A stretch of DNA of 30,994 bases from JAGTVB01 sp964624765 (GTDB taxonomy: Bacteria > Pseudomonadota > Gammaproteobacteria > HK1). Both the position numbers and the translations under genes were made by a program. Where the stretch lies: positions 1 to 30,994 of the forward strand of contig CAZUZO010000026.1 in assembly GCA_964624765.1 (NCBI GenBank), written 5' to 3'. The notes beneath the pieces were generated by a model, which was given only the letters and a program-made list of their open reading frames with translations, had not been told where the DNA came from and made no database searches. Position 1 is the first letter of the stretch; the number at the start of each line of letters is the position of its first letter. Below, piece by piece: positions 7,724 to 15,180 of the stretch.

Positions 7724-9779
7724 CGCCCGACAGCCGTCTCGGTGCGGGGGCTTCCTCCTCGCCAGGGATCGCTTGCCGGGAACGCGAAGCCGGGTCCCCT
7801 TGCCGGCCCTGAACAGGCTGTTGCGTGGGTGGTGAGATCGAGACCATGCCGCCCTCAGGGAACGCCTCGGGCAGCAGGCGGTTCAGGTAATGATCGATGA
7901 TCTTGCGCGCCACCGGCGCCGCAGAGCTGCCACCGCTGCCGGCGTTCTCGACCACGACGGCGACCGCGATTTTCGGGTCCTGCGCCGGTGCGAAAGCAAT
8001 GAACAGACCATGGTCGCGCAGGTTCTTGGCGACCCGCTGCTCGTCGTACTCCTCATTCTGGGCGACACCGAATACCTGCGCCGTACCTGTCTTGCCCGCC
8101 ATCTGATAGGTTGTTCCGATGCCGGCACCGTGGGCGGTGCCCTTCGGCGCATGCACCACGTCGACCATGGCACGGATGACGCGTTCCCAATGCTCGGAAT
8201 TCCTTATGTTTACCGCATCCAGCATGATGGGCGGCATGACCTTAGCCGCGCCGCTGCTGGCATCCTCGATGCGTGCCACGACACGCGGCCGAACTCGCCG
8301 CCCCCCCACACTGAGGGACGCCACGGTGGCAGCCAGTTGCAGCGGTGTGGCCAGGGTAAAGCCCTGCCCGATACCGGTGATCACGGTTTCCCCAGGAAAC
8401 CAGGCTTCGTTGCGTTGTGATCGCTTCCAGACCGAGGACGGCATGAGCCCGATGGCTTCGCCGGGCAGATCGATGCCCGTGGCCACGCCAAACCCGAACT
8501 CCTGCATGAACTGATGCATGCGTTCGATGCCAAGGGTTACCGCCAGTTCGTAGAAGTAAACATCGCAAGATTCCACGATGGCGCGTTCGAGGTCTACCGA
8601 GCCGTGCCCGCCGCGCTTCCAATCCCGATATCGGTGCGCACGTCCTTTGAGGCTGTACCAGCCAGGACACCAGACTTTTTTGCGCAGGGCTTCCGGATCG
8701 TGTTCTAAGGCGGCCAGAGCCAAGAATGGCTTGACCGTTGACCCAGGGGGGTACTGGCCATGCAAGCTGCGATTGAACAGAGGCCGATGAGGCGAATGGC
8801 GCAGTGTATCGTAAGTCTCGGTCGCGATACCGTTGACGAACAGATTGGGATCGAAACCGGGCATGCTGGCCATGACCAGTACGTCACCGGTCTGCGGATC
8901 GATCGCCACCACCGCGCCGTTATCTGCACCCAGGGCGCCTTCGGCCAGGGCCTGCAACGAGGCGTCGATGGTGAGATAAAAGTTTCTGCCGGGAACCGGC
9001 GAGGCCCGGCTCAGGGTTCTCAGGACCCGACCTTGGGCATTGATCTCGACGTGCTGGTGGCCAACCTTGCCGTGTAAGGTTGTCTCATAAGCCTGCTCAA
9101 CACCGACCTTGCCGATATGATCGGTGCCCCGGTAGTTGACGGCATCGATCTGCTTCAATTCCCGCTCACTGATGCGAGAAACGTAGCCGATCACGTGTGC
9201 CCCGAGGGCACCGAAGGGATACTCTCGAGCGAGCCGAGCCTGCACATCCACCCCGGGGAAGTGGTGGCGATTGACGGCAAAACGGGCGACTTCCTCCTCA
9301 CTGAGCTGCAGCCGCAACGGCACCCCCTCGAAACGCCGCGTGCTCTTGAGACGTTGGTAAAAGCGCTGCTCATCGGCGGGCGCGATGGCGACCAGGGTCC
9401 TCAGTGCCGCCAGGGTAGCGCCTAAATCGGCGACGGCTTCTGGCACGATCTCTAGGCTGTGATAGGGTTTGTTTTGTGCCAAAACCACGCCGTTACGGTC
9501 GAAAATAAGGCCCCGAGTGGGGGCAACGGGAACGATCTTGACGCGGTTAGTGCGCGACAGGGTCTGGAAGTGATCATGGTTTAGGACCTGCAGATGGATC
9601 AGGCGTAGCATCAGGATGCCGCCAAGGACAAACACCAGGGCCGAGGCAATCGCGAAACGCGAACGCGTCAGCGACGTTTCTCGAGCCAGATCTTTGAGGG
9701 TCAGGCTCAGCCGCCAATGCCGAAGCCCAGCGACGGAGCGTCGCCGGCGCCGGCGACGCCAGAACCGCTTAAGCCACAC
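7716..9779 (-). CDS. mrdA: Penicillin-binding protein 2 (elongasome transpeptidase)
   Basis: Cross-links side-wall peptidoglycan as partner of RodA. From the GTG at 9779 the protein is 687 aa: a short Arg-rich cytoplasmic head, one membrane helix (about 43-65), the pedestal domain (RGLIFDRNGVVLA, 89-101) and the transpeptidase domain with STVK (347-350), SCD (404-406) and KTGTAQ (563-568). The frame continues to an ATG at 9812, but that start would lie well inside mreD; no later ATG precedes the membrane helix, so GTG is a best guess. The C-terminal tail after PEAFPEGG is about 45 residues of Pro/Gln/Arg-rich low-complexity sequence, longer than in E. coli (633 aa in total). Confidence 0.95.
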   Translation of the reverse strand: MWLKRFWRRRRRRRSVAGLRHWRLSLTLKDLARETSLTRSRFAIASALVFVLGGILMLRLIHLQVLNHDHFQTLSRTNRVKIVPVAPTRGLIFDRNGVVLAQNKPYHSLEIVPEAVADLGATLAALRTLVAIAPADEQRFYQRLKSTRRFEGVPLRLQLSEEEVARFAVNRHHFPGVDVQARLAREYPFGALGAHVIGYVSRISERELKQIDAVNYRGTDHIGKVGVEQAYETTLHGKVGHQHVEINAQGRVLRTLSRASPVPGRNFYLTIDASLQALAEGALGADNGAVVAIDPQTGDVLVMASMPGFDPNLFVNGIATETYDTLRHSPHRPLFNRSLHGQYPPGSTVKPFLALAALEHDPEALRKKVWCPGWYSLKGRAHRYRDWKRGGHGSVDLERAIVESCDVYFYELAVTLGIERMHQFMQEFGFGVATGIDLPGEAIGLMPSSVWKRSQRNEAWFPGETVITGIGQGFTLATPLQLAATVASLSVGGRRVRPRVVARIEDASSGAAKVMPPIMLDAVNIRNSEHWERVIRAMVDVVHAPKGTAHGAGIGTTYQMAGKTGTAQVFGVAQNEEYDEQRVAKNLRDHGLFIAFAPAQDPKIAVAVVVENAGSGGSSAAPVARKIIDHYLNRLLPEAFPEGGMVSISPPTQQPVQGRQGDPASRSRQAIPGEEEAPAPRRLSGDG
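9738..9759. other. 22-bp perfect palindrome in the 5' end of mrdA
   Basis: Bases 9738-9759 equal their own reverse complement; the half-site is GCGTCGCCGGC. It encodes part of the Arg-rich N-terminus of PBP2, about 20 bases after the probable start codon. Such a strong G+C stem near a start could affect translation, or it may only reflect tandem Arg codons. Confidence 0.8.
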
Positions 9780-10257
9780 GGTAGCGCCGGCGTACGCTGC
9801 GTAACAACACAAATACCGATGGCCACAATAACGTACTGGTGAGAGGTGAAGACCAGTAGCTCCAGGGATACACCGAGCGACCCACGCTGCCGTGAACCCA
9901 AAGCAGACAAAGCTGATACAACAGAATCAAGGCAAACACACTGATCCCCTGCTGCCAAATGGGGAGGATGCGAATGCGCTGATACAGCTTAAGGGTGATA
10001 AAGGCCACCACGCAGAGTGCCAGAGCGTGCTGGCCGAGGAGCGTACCCATCAGGGCATCCAGTACGATCCCGACCCCCCAGGCGGTGCCTATGCCGATCC
10101 GGTGAGGCAGCGCCATGCACCAATACACCAGTACCAGCGCCACCCAAGCGGGACGCCAGAGCTCGGCCCAGGAAGGTAACGCAAAGGCCGTCAGCATGAG
10201 AGCGACGACGAAGGTCACGATGATGACGCCCCCGCCTTGGGGAGTGCTGCCGGCCAT
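9769..10257 (-). CDS. mreD: Rod-shape-determining membrane protein MreD
   Basis: Integral inner-membrane component of the elongasome that works with MreC to activate PBP2/RodA. The 162-aa product is the usual length and strongly hydrophobic, with five or six predicted helices, and matches the family pattern in the N-terminal half (PSWAELWRPAWVALVLVYWCMALPHR in pieces, then GIGTAWGVGIVLDALMG). It follows mreC by 61 bases and its end overlaps or abuts mrdA. Divergent family, so the call depends on topology plus position as well as motif. Confidence 0.92.
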   Translation of the reverse strand: MAGSTPQGGGVIIVTFVVALMLTAFALPSWAELWRPAWVALVLVYWCMALPHRIGIGTAWGVGIVLDALMGTLLGQHALALCVVAFITLKLYQRIRILPIWQQGISVFALILLYQLCLLWVHGSVGRSVYPWSYWSSPLTSTLLWPSVFVLLRSVRRRYRVA

Positions 10258-10318
10258 CGCTCTAGTAGCCTGATTGGCAACCGATACCGTGAGTCAATCT
10301 CCCCACCGTCACATCCTG

Positions 10319-11344
10319 TTAGCTGCCGGCCAGACGGCTCTCTCGTTCCATGTCCGGTAAGGCAGAAGGCAGGGGGGCCTCGTCAGGAAGCTGCTCGATG
10401 GCAGGCCACACCAGCAGCACTTCTCGATTTCGCTCCAGATAGGCGCTCGGTTGCACCCAGACCTTGGCGAACGGCTGCCCATTGTCGCGTTGAACGCGGG
10501 TGATGTTTCCCACGGAATAGCCCGCAGGAAAACGCCCATCGAGACCCGAGGTCGCCAAGGCATCACCGACCCGCAGATCGGCATTGTTGGGGATATGCAC
10601 CAACTCCAGTAGATTGACTGAGCCGGTACCCACGGCGATCGCTCGCAGACCGCTGCGCGTGACCTGAATGGGCAACGCATGACTCGGATCGGTAATGAGC
10701 ATCGCGCTACTGGCAAACGGGCCGACCCGCGTGACTTGCCCCACGATGCCCTGGGCATCCACCAATGCCTGGCCAACGAACACACCGTGTTGCGAACCTT
10801 GGTTTAACATGATCTGGCGACTAAATGGATCCATGTCGACGGCCAACAATTCGGCGATGAGGACACGCTCGCTGACTTTGTCCGACGAACCGAGCAAACG
10901 CCGCAGGCGTCGGTTCTCCGCCTCCAGCTGTGGCAACCGACCCAGTCGCGTTTCCAGCACCAGTTGCTGCCGCCGTAGCCACGTGTTTTCTGCCAGAAGG
11001 GCTTTGCGGCTGGCGAGGTTCTCTGCCAGCCAGCGCGTCCCCTGGAGCGGCGCGTTCACGGTGTATTGCAGCGGATAAACGGCGATAGCCAGCGCATGGC
11101 GTAGGGCTTCCAGTTGTGGTCCACGATGGTCGAAGGTCATCAGTACGACTGATAGAATAACGAACACCAATAACCGTACACCGGCCGGGGGACCATGAAT
11201 GAAGAGCGACTTGGCCAGTCTGGGGTCGTCCTGAATCGAGTTCCTCGCCAAACCGAGCTGGCCTCGAGCACACCACCAGCTGCCGAAAAAAGCGGGTTGT
11301 CCTCGGTCGGCAAGGGAAGCGAGGATACCCTCAGGAAAGTGATT
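10319..11344 (-). CDS. mreC: Rod-shape-determining protein MreC
   Basis: Bitopic protein that scaffolds the elongasome and activates PBP2. From the ATG at 11344 it is 341 aa: an odd N-terminal stretch (1-47), one membrane helix (VRLLVFVILSVVLMTF, 57-72), a coiled coil (about 105-145) and the periplasmic beta domain with LGSSDK, QGIVGQV and TSGLDGRFPAGYSVG. Usual MreC proteins start only a few residues before the helix (KSLFIHGPPAGVRLL here), so the true start may be later, perhaps the TTG at codon 34. The frame remains open upstream into the family A element, which is probably incidental. mreB should precede this gene and does not. Confidence 0.93.
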   Translation of the reverse strand, partial: NHFPEGILASLADRGQPAFFGSWWCARGQLGLARNSIQDDPRLAKSLFIHGPPAGVRLLVFVILSVVLMTFDHRGPQLEALRHALAIAVYPLQYTVNAPLQGTRWLAENLASRKALLAENTWLRRQQLVLETRLGRLPQLEAENRRLRRLLGSSDKVSERVLIAELLAVDMDPFSRQIMLNQGSQHGVFVGQALVDAQGIVGQVTRVGPFASSAMLITDPSHALPIQVTRSGLRAIAVGTGSVNLLELVHIPNNADLRVGDALATSGLDGRFPAGYSVGNITRVQRDNGQPFAKVWVQPSAYLERNREVLLVWPAIEQLPDEAPLPSALPDMERESRLAGS

Positions 11345-11418
11345 CATGCAGAAATCAGGCCTAAACGAGGAACAGAGTGGCCCAAGCACTGCCCGATCGA
11401 CCGTATGGCGTCTAGCGA

Positions 11419-11447
11419 TTACAAGGATGGCATGTGGCGAGTATAAT
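11419..11447 (+). promoter_or_regulatory. Sigma70-type promoter for gatCAB
   Basis: TTACAA (11419-11424) and a perfect TATAAT (11442-11447) are separated by exactly 17 bases on the plus strand. Transcription would start near 11454 and give a leader of about 330 nt before gatC, which includes the whole family A element at 11544-11682. The -35 box matches consensus at only three positions. A minus-strand TATACT lies over the same bases, but no partner -35 was seen for mreC. Confidence 0.6.
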
Positions 11448-11543
11448 CCAGCCACTTGCCGACGCCGCGCTCGCGCGAAACGGACAACACTGACGGGATG
11501 ATAGCCAACAACGAGGGCTGATCGGCTGGCCATTTTTTGAGTG

Positions 11544-11682
11544 AGAGGTTGTGAAAAAACCGTAGCGAGCAGCCCGAGAGCAAGGCGGGCGGCGCCAACA
11601 AGCCGAGAGCCATAGATAGGCGAGGAGCGAGCCCCGCCCAACGCCGCTATCGGGTAGCGCAGCAGGTTTTTTCACAACCTCT
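11544..11682 (-). repeat. Family A element, complete copy, with 5-bp direct repeats
   Basis: A 139-bp element beginning AGAGGTTGTGAAAAAACC and ending GGTTTTTTCACAACCTCT, a perfect 18-bp terminal inverted repeat. It is inverted relative to the 30781 copy, as shown by GGCGAGGAGCGAGC and CGCCGCTATCGGGT. GAGTG occurs immediately on both sides (11539-11543 and 11683-11687), which looks like a target-site duplication. It sits between the divergent mreC and gatC genes, where mreB would be expected, and would be transcribed in the gatCAB leader. Confidence 0.92.
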
Positions 11683-11786
11683 GAGTGGACCTTACGTAAC
11701 CGCGAGCCTCGCCCTGCGCAGGCGCCCAACCCTGAACCTTTCGGCGTGGCTATCCTTTGCCACTGCCTTACCTGACCGAGCTGACC

Positions 11787-12074
11787 ATGCCGCTGACCAG
11801 AACCGATGTCATCAAGATTGCCCACTTAGCGAGACTGGCCATCTGCGAAGACGATATTCCGGCCTACCTGCGGGATCTCTCCAGCATTCTGGATTTCGTA
11901 GACAAGATGAAGGCCGTAGACACGACGGGCATCGAGCCCATGGCCCATCCGCTGGATGCGACCCAGCGTCTGCGCCCCGATGAGGTGACCGAGGCAGACC
12001 ATCGGGAACGTTTCCAAACCTGTGCACCGCAGGTGGAGGAAGGGCTTTACTTGGTGCCCAGGGTGATCGAATAG
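11787..12074 (+). CDS. gatC: Asp/Glu-tRNA amidotransferase subunit C
   Basis: Small subunit that wraps round GatA and stabilises the GatCAB complex, which converts Glu-tRNA(Gln) and/or Asp-tRNA(Asn) to the amidated forms. The 95-aa product has the family pattern HLARLAICEDDIPAYLRDL (residues 13-31), ILDFVDKM and PMAHPLDATQRLRPDEV. The frame is open from 11757, but the ATG at 11787 gives the normal N-terminus MPLTRTDV. It is the first gene after the promoter at 11419-11447. A 130-bp gap, unusual for this operon, separates it from gatA and contains a small ORF. Confidence 0.96.
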   Translation: MPLTRTDVIKIAHLARLAICEDDIPAYLRDLSSILDFVDKMKAVDTTGIEPMAHPLDATQRLRPDEVTEADHRERFQTCAPQVEEGLYLVPRVIE

Positions 12075-12104
12075 CCACTGCGCCAGCGTTTTGGAAGTGC
12101 GCCG

Positions 12105-12218
12105 ATGGCGAATCGGATCCTGGCGATCGTTGCGGGGTGTCTTGCGGCCCTGGTGCTCGTGGCACTCCTGCAACCGCTGCTAATAAGCGCCCGTGGTGTT
12201 GACAATGGCCCACAATGA
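12105..12218 (+). CDS. Putative 37-aa single-pass membrane peptide between gatC and gatA
   Basis: Not recognised. The ORF starts at ATG 12105 with a strong GGAAG seven bases upstream, encodes a basic N-terminus (MANR), one hydrophobic segment (about residues 5-28, rich in Ala, Leu and Val, with one Cys and one Pro), and ends at TGA 12216-12218. It overlaps the gatA ATG at 12205 by 14 bases in another frame. gatA itself has no good ribosome-binding site, so translation of this peptide may open the gatA start. It could be a real small membrane protein or mainly a coupling leader. Conservation in relatives would decide. Confidence 0.5.
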   Translation: MANRILAIVAGCLAALVLVALLQPLLISARGVDNGPQ

Positions 12219-13680
12219 CCTCCCGCTCCACAGACAATCCCTCGCGACGCTCTCGACCATGCTACGCACGAGGAGGGTTTCAAGCTTAGAGTTGGTGGAA
12301 ATCTTCTTGGATCGGATCCAGCAGCTCGACCCAAAACTGAACAGCCTCATCACCGTGACACCGGAGCGGGCTCGCCAGCAGGCGCGGGCCGCCGATGAAC
12401 GGATTGCAGCGGGGACAGCAGAGGTCTTGACGGGAATCCCCCTCCTGCACAAAGACATTTTCTGCACCAAGGGCATCAAGACGTCCTGCGGATCACGGAT
12501 GTTGGATAATTTCATCGCCCCCTACGATGCCACCGTCGTGGAGCGGATGAACGCGGCGGGCATGGTCGTCCTTGGGAAGGCCAACATGGACGAGTTCGCG
12601 ATGGGCTCGTCCAATGAAACCAGCTTCTATGGGCCGGTCCGTAACCCCTGGGATCGGGCGCGGGTGCCAGGCGGCTCCTCGGGAGGTTCTGCCGCCGCAG
12701 TGGCAGCGCGTCTGGTACCTGCCGCAACCGGTACCGATACCGGAGGCTCGATCCGCCAGCCCGCGGCCCTTTGCGGGATCACCGGACTGAAACCCACTTA
12801 CGGGCGCGTCTCACGTTATGGAATGGTCGCCTTCGCCTCGAGCTTGGATCAAGGGGGACCGCTGGCTTGTAGCGCGGAGGATTGTGCCCTGCTCTTGGGC
12901 GCTATGGCGGGGTTCGATGAGCGCGATTCCACCAGTGTCAACCGCCCCGTAGAGCCCTACGCCGAACGTCTATTCGGCTCGCTGGCGGGCCTCCGGATCG
13001 GCGTCATCGAGGAACACTTGGCTGAGGGTCTACCCAGCAAAGTGGCGGAGTTGATGGAAGATGCCCTCAGAGAGTATACGCGCCTTGGCGCCCACATTCA
13101 CCGTATCAGTCTGCCCCATTCCGCCCTATCGGTCCCCGTTTATTATGTGGTCGCCCCCGCTGAATGCTCATCGAACCTAGCCCGCTACGATGGGGTTCGT
13201 TTTGGGTATCGAACGCCATCACCGGCGAGCTTGGAGGATCTCTACAAGCGCTCGCGGGCAGAAGGCTTTGGTGCCGAAGTCAAACGGCGCATCATGATCG
13301 GGACCTACGTTCTCTCAGCCGGTTATTACGATGCCTATTACCTGAAGGCGCAGCAGCTGCGCCGTCTGATCAGCGAGGACTTCCGATCGGCCTTTGCCTC
13401 GGTGGATGTGATCATGGGACCCACCTCCCCCACCGTGAGTTTCAAGCTTGGCGAAAAACTCGCCGATCCGGTCACCATGTACCTGTCGGATATTTTTACC
13501 ATCGGCGTCAATCTTGCTGGCCTACCCGCCATCTCGGTTCCGGCAGGGTTTGTCGATGGGCTGCCGGTGGGGTTGCAGATCATCGCAAACTACTTCGATG
13601 AGGCGCGGTTACTCAACATTGCCCATCGATACCAACAGGCGACCGACTGGCACCAACACGTTCCGCCTGAATTTCAATGA
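12205..13680 (+). CDS. gatA: Asp/Glu-tRNA amidotransferase subunit A
   Basis: Amidase-signature subunit that hydrolyses glutamine and passes ammonia to GatB. The 491-aa product has the Ser-cisSer-Lys triad: Lys83 in LLHKDIFCTKG, Ser158 in the GGSSGGS stretch and Ser182 in TDTGGSIRQP, spaced as in Staphylococcus GatA. The C-terminal NLAGLPAISVP is also typical. The ATG at 12205 is chosen because GTG codons at 12193 and 12196 only add three or four residues. There is no obvious ribosome-binding site, and the start lies within the upstream small ORF, suggesting coupling. Confidence 0.97.
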   Translation: MAHNDLPLHRQSLATLSTMLRTRRVSSLELVEIFLDRIQQLDPKLNSLITVTPERARQQARAADERIAAGTAEVLTGIPLLHKDIFCTKGIKTSCGSRMLDNFIAPYDATVVERMNAAGMVVLGKANMDEFAMGSSNETSFYGPVRNPWDRARVPGGSSGGSAAAVAARLVPAATGTDTGGSIRQPAALCGITGLKPTYGRVSRYGMVAFASSLDQGGPLACSAEDCALLLGAMAGFDERDSTSVNRPVEPYAERLFGSLAGLRIGVIEEHLAEGLPSKVAELMEDALREYTRLGAHIHRISLPHSALSVPVYYVVAPAECSSNLARYDGVRFGYRTPSPASLEDLYKRSRAEGFGAEVKRRIMIGTYVLSAGYYDAYYLKAQQLRRLISEDFRSAFASVDVIMGPTSPTVSFKLGEKLADPVTMYLSDIFTIGVNLAGLPAISVPAGFVDGLPVGLQIIANYFDEARLLNIAHRYQQATDWHQHVPPEFQ

Positions 13681-13701
13681 CCTCCTGCGGGTGTTCTTGA
13701 T

Positions 13702-15144
13702 ATGCAATGGCAAGCCGTCATCGGGTTGGAGCTGCATGCGCAGCTCGCCACCAAGAGTAAAATTTTTTCCGGCGCCGCGACCGCCTTTGGTGCCGCACCC
13801 AACCGCCAGGCGTGTGCTATCGATCTCGGCCTGCCCGGTGTGCTACCGGTACTGAACGCCGAGGCAGTGCGTATGGCGGTCAAGTTTGGGCTCGCCATCG
13901 AGGCAACGATTGCGCGCCGGTCGGTTTTCGCACGCAAGAATTACTTCTACCCTGATCTGCCCAAGGGCTATCAAATCAGCCAGTACGAGCGCCCCATCGT
14001 CGCCGGGGGACACATCGACATCGACATGGAAGACGGAACCACCAAGGTCATCGACATCACGCGTGCGCATCTAGAGGAAGATGCCGGCAAATCGCTGCAC
14101 GAAGACTTTCATGGCTTCTCGGGGATCGATCTCAATCGAGCGGGAACGCCGTTGTTGGAGATCGTCTCCGAGCCGCAGCTGCATTCGGCACGCGAAGCGG
14201 TGGCGTATATGAAGAAAATGCACACGTTGCTACGCTACCTGGAGATCTGTGATGGCAACATGGAACAGGGCTCGCTGCGCTGCGATGCCAACATCTCGGT
14301 ACGGCCGCGAGGCGACTCGACCCTGGGGACTCGCACTGAGCTCAAAAACCTCAACTCATTCCGCTTCGTCGAACGCGCCATCAACTATGAAATCGAGCGA
14401 CACATCACCTTGCTAGAAGACGGTGGCCAGGTCGTGCAGGAAACTCGCCTGTATGATCCCGATAGCCATGCAACGCGCTCGATGCGCAGCAAGGAAGAGG
14501 CTAACGACTATCGTTACTTCCCGGATCCCGATCTGCTGCCGCTCGCCCTGGACGAGGCCTTGATCGAGTCGGTCCGACAGCACCTCCCGGAACTACCCGA
14601 TGCCAAGAAGCAGCGTTTCGAAACCCAATATGGGTTGAGTCCCTATGATGCCGGGATCCTCACGGCCACCCGCGAACTCGCGGACTTCTTTGAATCGACC
14701 GTCGTCGCTGCCGGCGGCGAAGCCAAACGGGCCGCCAACTGGGTCATCGGGGATCTCGCAGGCGCCCTGAACAAGTCGGGCAAAAGCCTTATCGAAAGCC
14801 CGGTTTCGCCCACCATGCTGGGTGGCATGATCCGACGTATCGCCGATGGCACCATCTCCGGCAAGATCGCCAAAGCCATCTTCGAGGCCATGTGGGAGGG
14901 CCAAGGAGATGCCGACACCCTCATCGAACGCCAGGGCCTGAGGCAGGTAAGCGACGAGTCGACCATTGAACGCATCATCGACGAAGTCATGGTGGCCCAC
15001 CCGGAACAGGTCCAAGGCTACCGGGCAGGGAAGCACAAGCTCCTAAGCTTCTTCGTCGGCCAAGTCATGAAGCTATCGAAAGGCAAGGCCAACCCGAAAC
15101 AAGTCAATGAGCGTTTGAAGTGTCGGCTTGAAGGCGGTGACTAA
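13702..15144 (+). CDS. gatB: Asp/Glu-tRNA amidotransferase subunit B
   Basis: Kinase/transamidase subunit that activates the mischarged tRNA-bound Glu or Asp and amidates it. The 480-aa product begins MQWQAVIGLELHAQL, and contains KNYFYPDLPKGYQISQYE in the cradle domain, then NRAGTPLLEIVSEP and the Yqey-like C-terminal tail that grips tRNA (GQVMKLSKGKANPKQVNE). Start follows gatA by 21 bases. Its end converges with the SAM hydrolase gene 36 bases away; no clear hairpin-plus-T terminator was found in that gap. Confidence 0.97.
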   Translation: MQWQAVIGLELHAQLATKSKIFSGAATAFGAAPNRQACAIDLGLPGVLPVLNAEAVRMAVKFGLAIEATIARRSVFARKNYFYPDLPKGYQISQYERPIVAGGHIDIDMEDGTTKVIDITRAHLEEDAGKSLHEDFHGFSGIDLNRAGTPLLEIVSEPQLHSAREAVAYMKKMHTLLRYLEICDGNMEQGSLRCDANISVRPRGDSTLGTRTELKNLNSFRFVERAINYEIERHITLLEDGGQVVQETRLYDPDSHATRSMRSKEEANDYRYFPDPDLLPLALDEALIESVRQHLPELPDAKKQRFETQYGLSPYDAGILTATRELADFFESTVVAAGGEAKRAANWVIGDLAGALNKSGKSLIESPVSPTMLGGMIRRIADGTISGKIAKAIFEAMWEGQGDADTLIERQGLRQVSDESTIERIIDEVMVAHPEQVQGYRAGKHKLLSFFVGQVMKLSKGKANPKQVNERLKCRLEGGD

Positions 15145-15180
15145 CCGGGGCCGAAGCCGCTTCAGCTACGAGCGCCCACC

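Noticed and set aside
11345..11641. Longer MreC frame starting inside the family A element
   Set aside because: Its extra residues come from repeat DNA and a promoter-bearing region and show no similarity to MreC or MreB.
15145..15180. Possible shared terminator between gatB and the SAM hydrolase gene
   Set aside because: Only a 4-bp GAAG/CTTC pairing was seen and there is no T-run on either strand.
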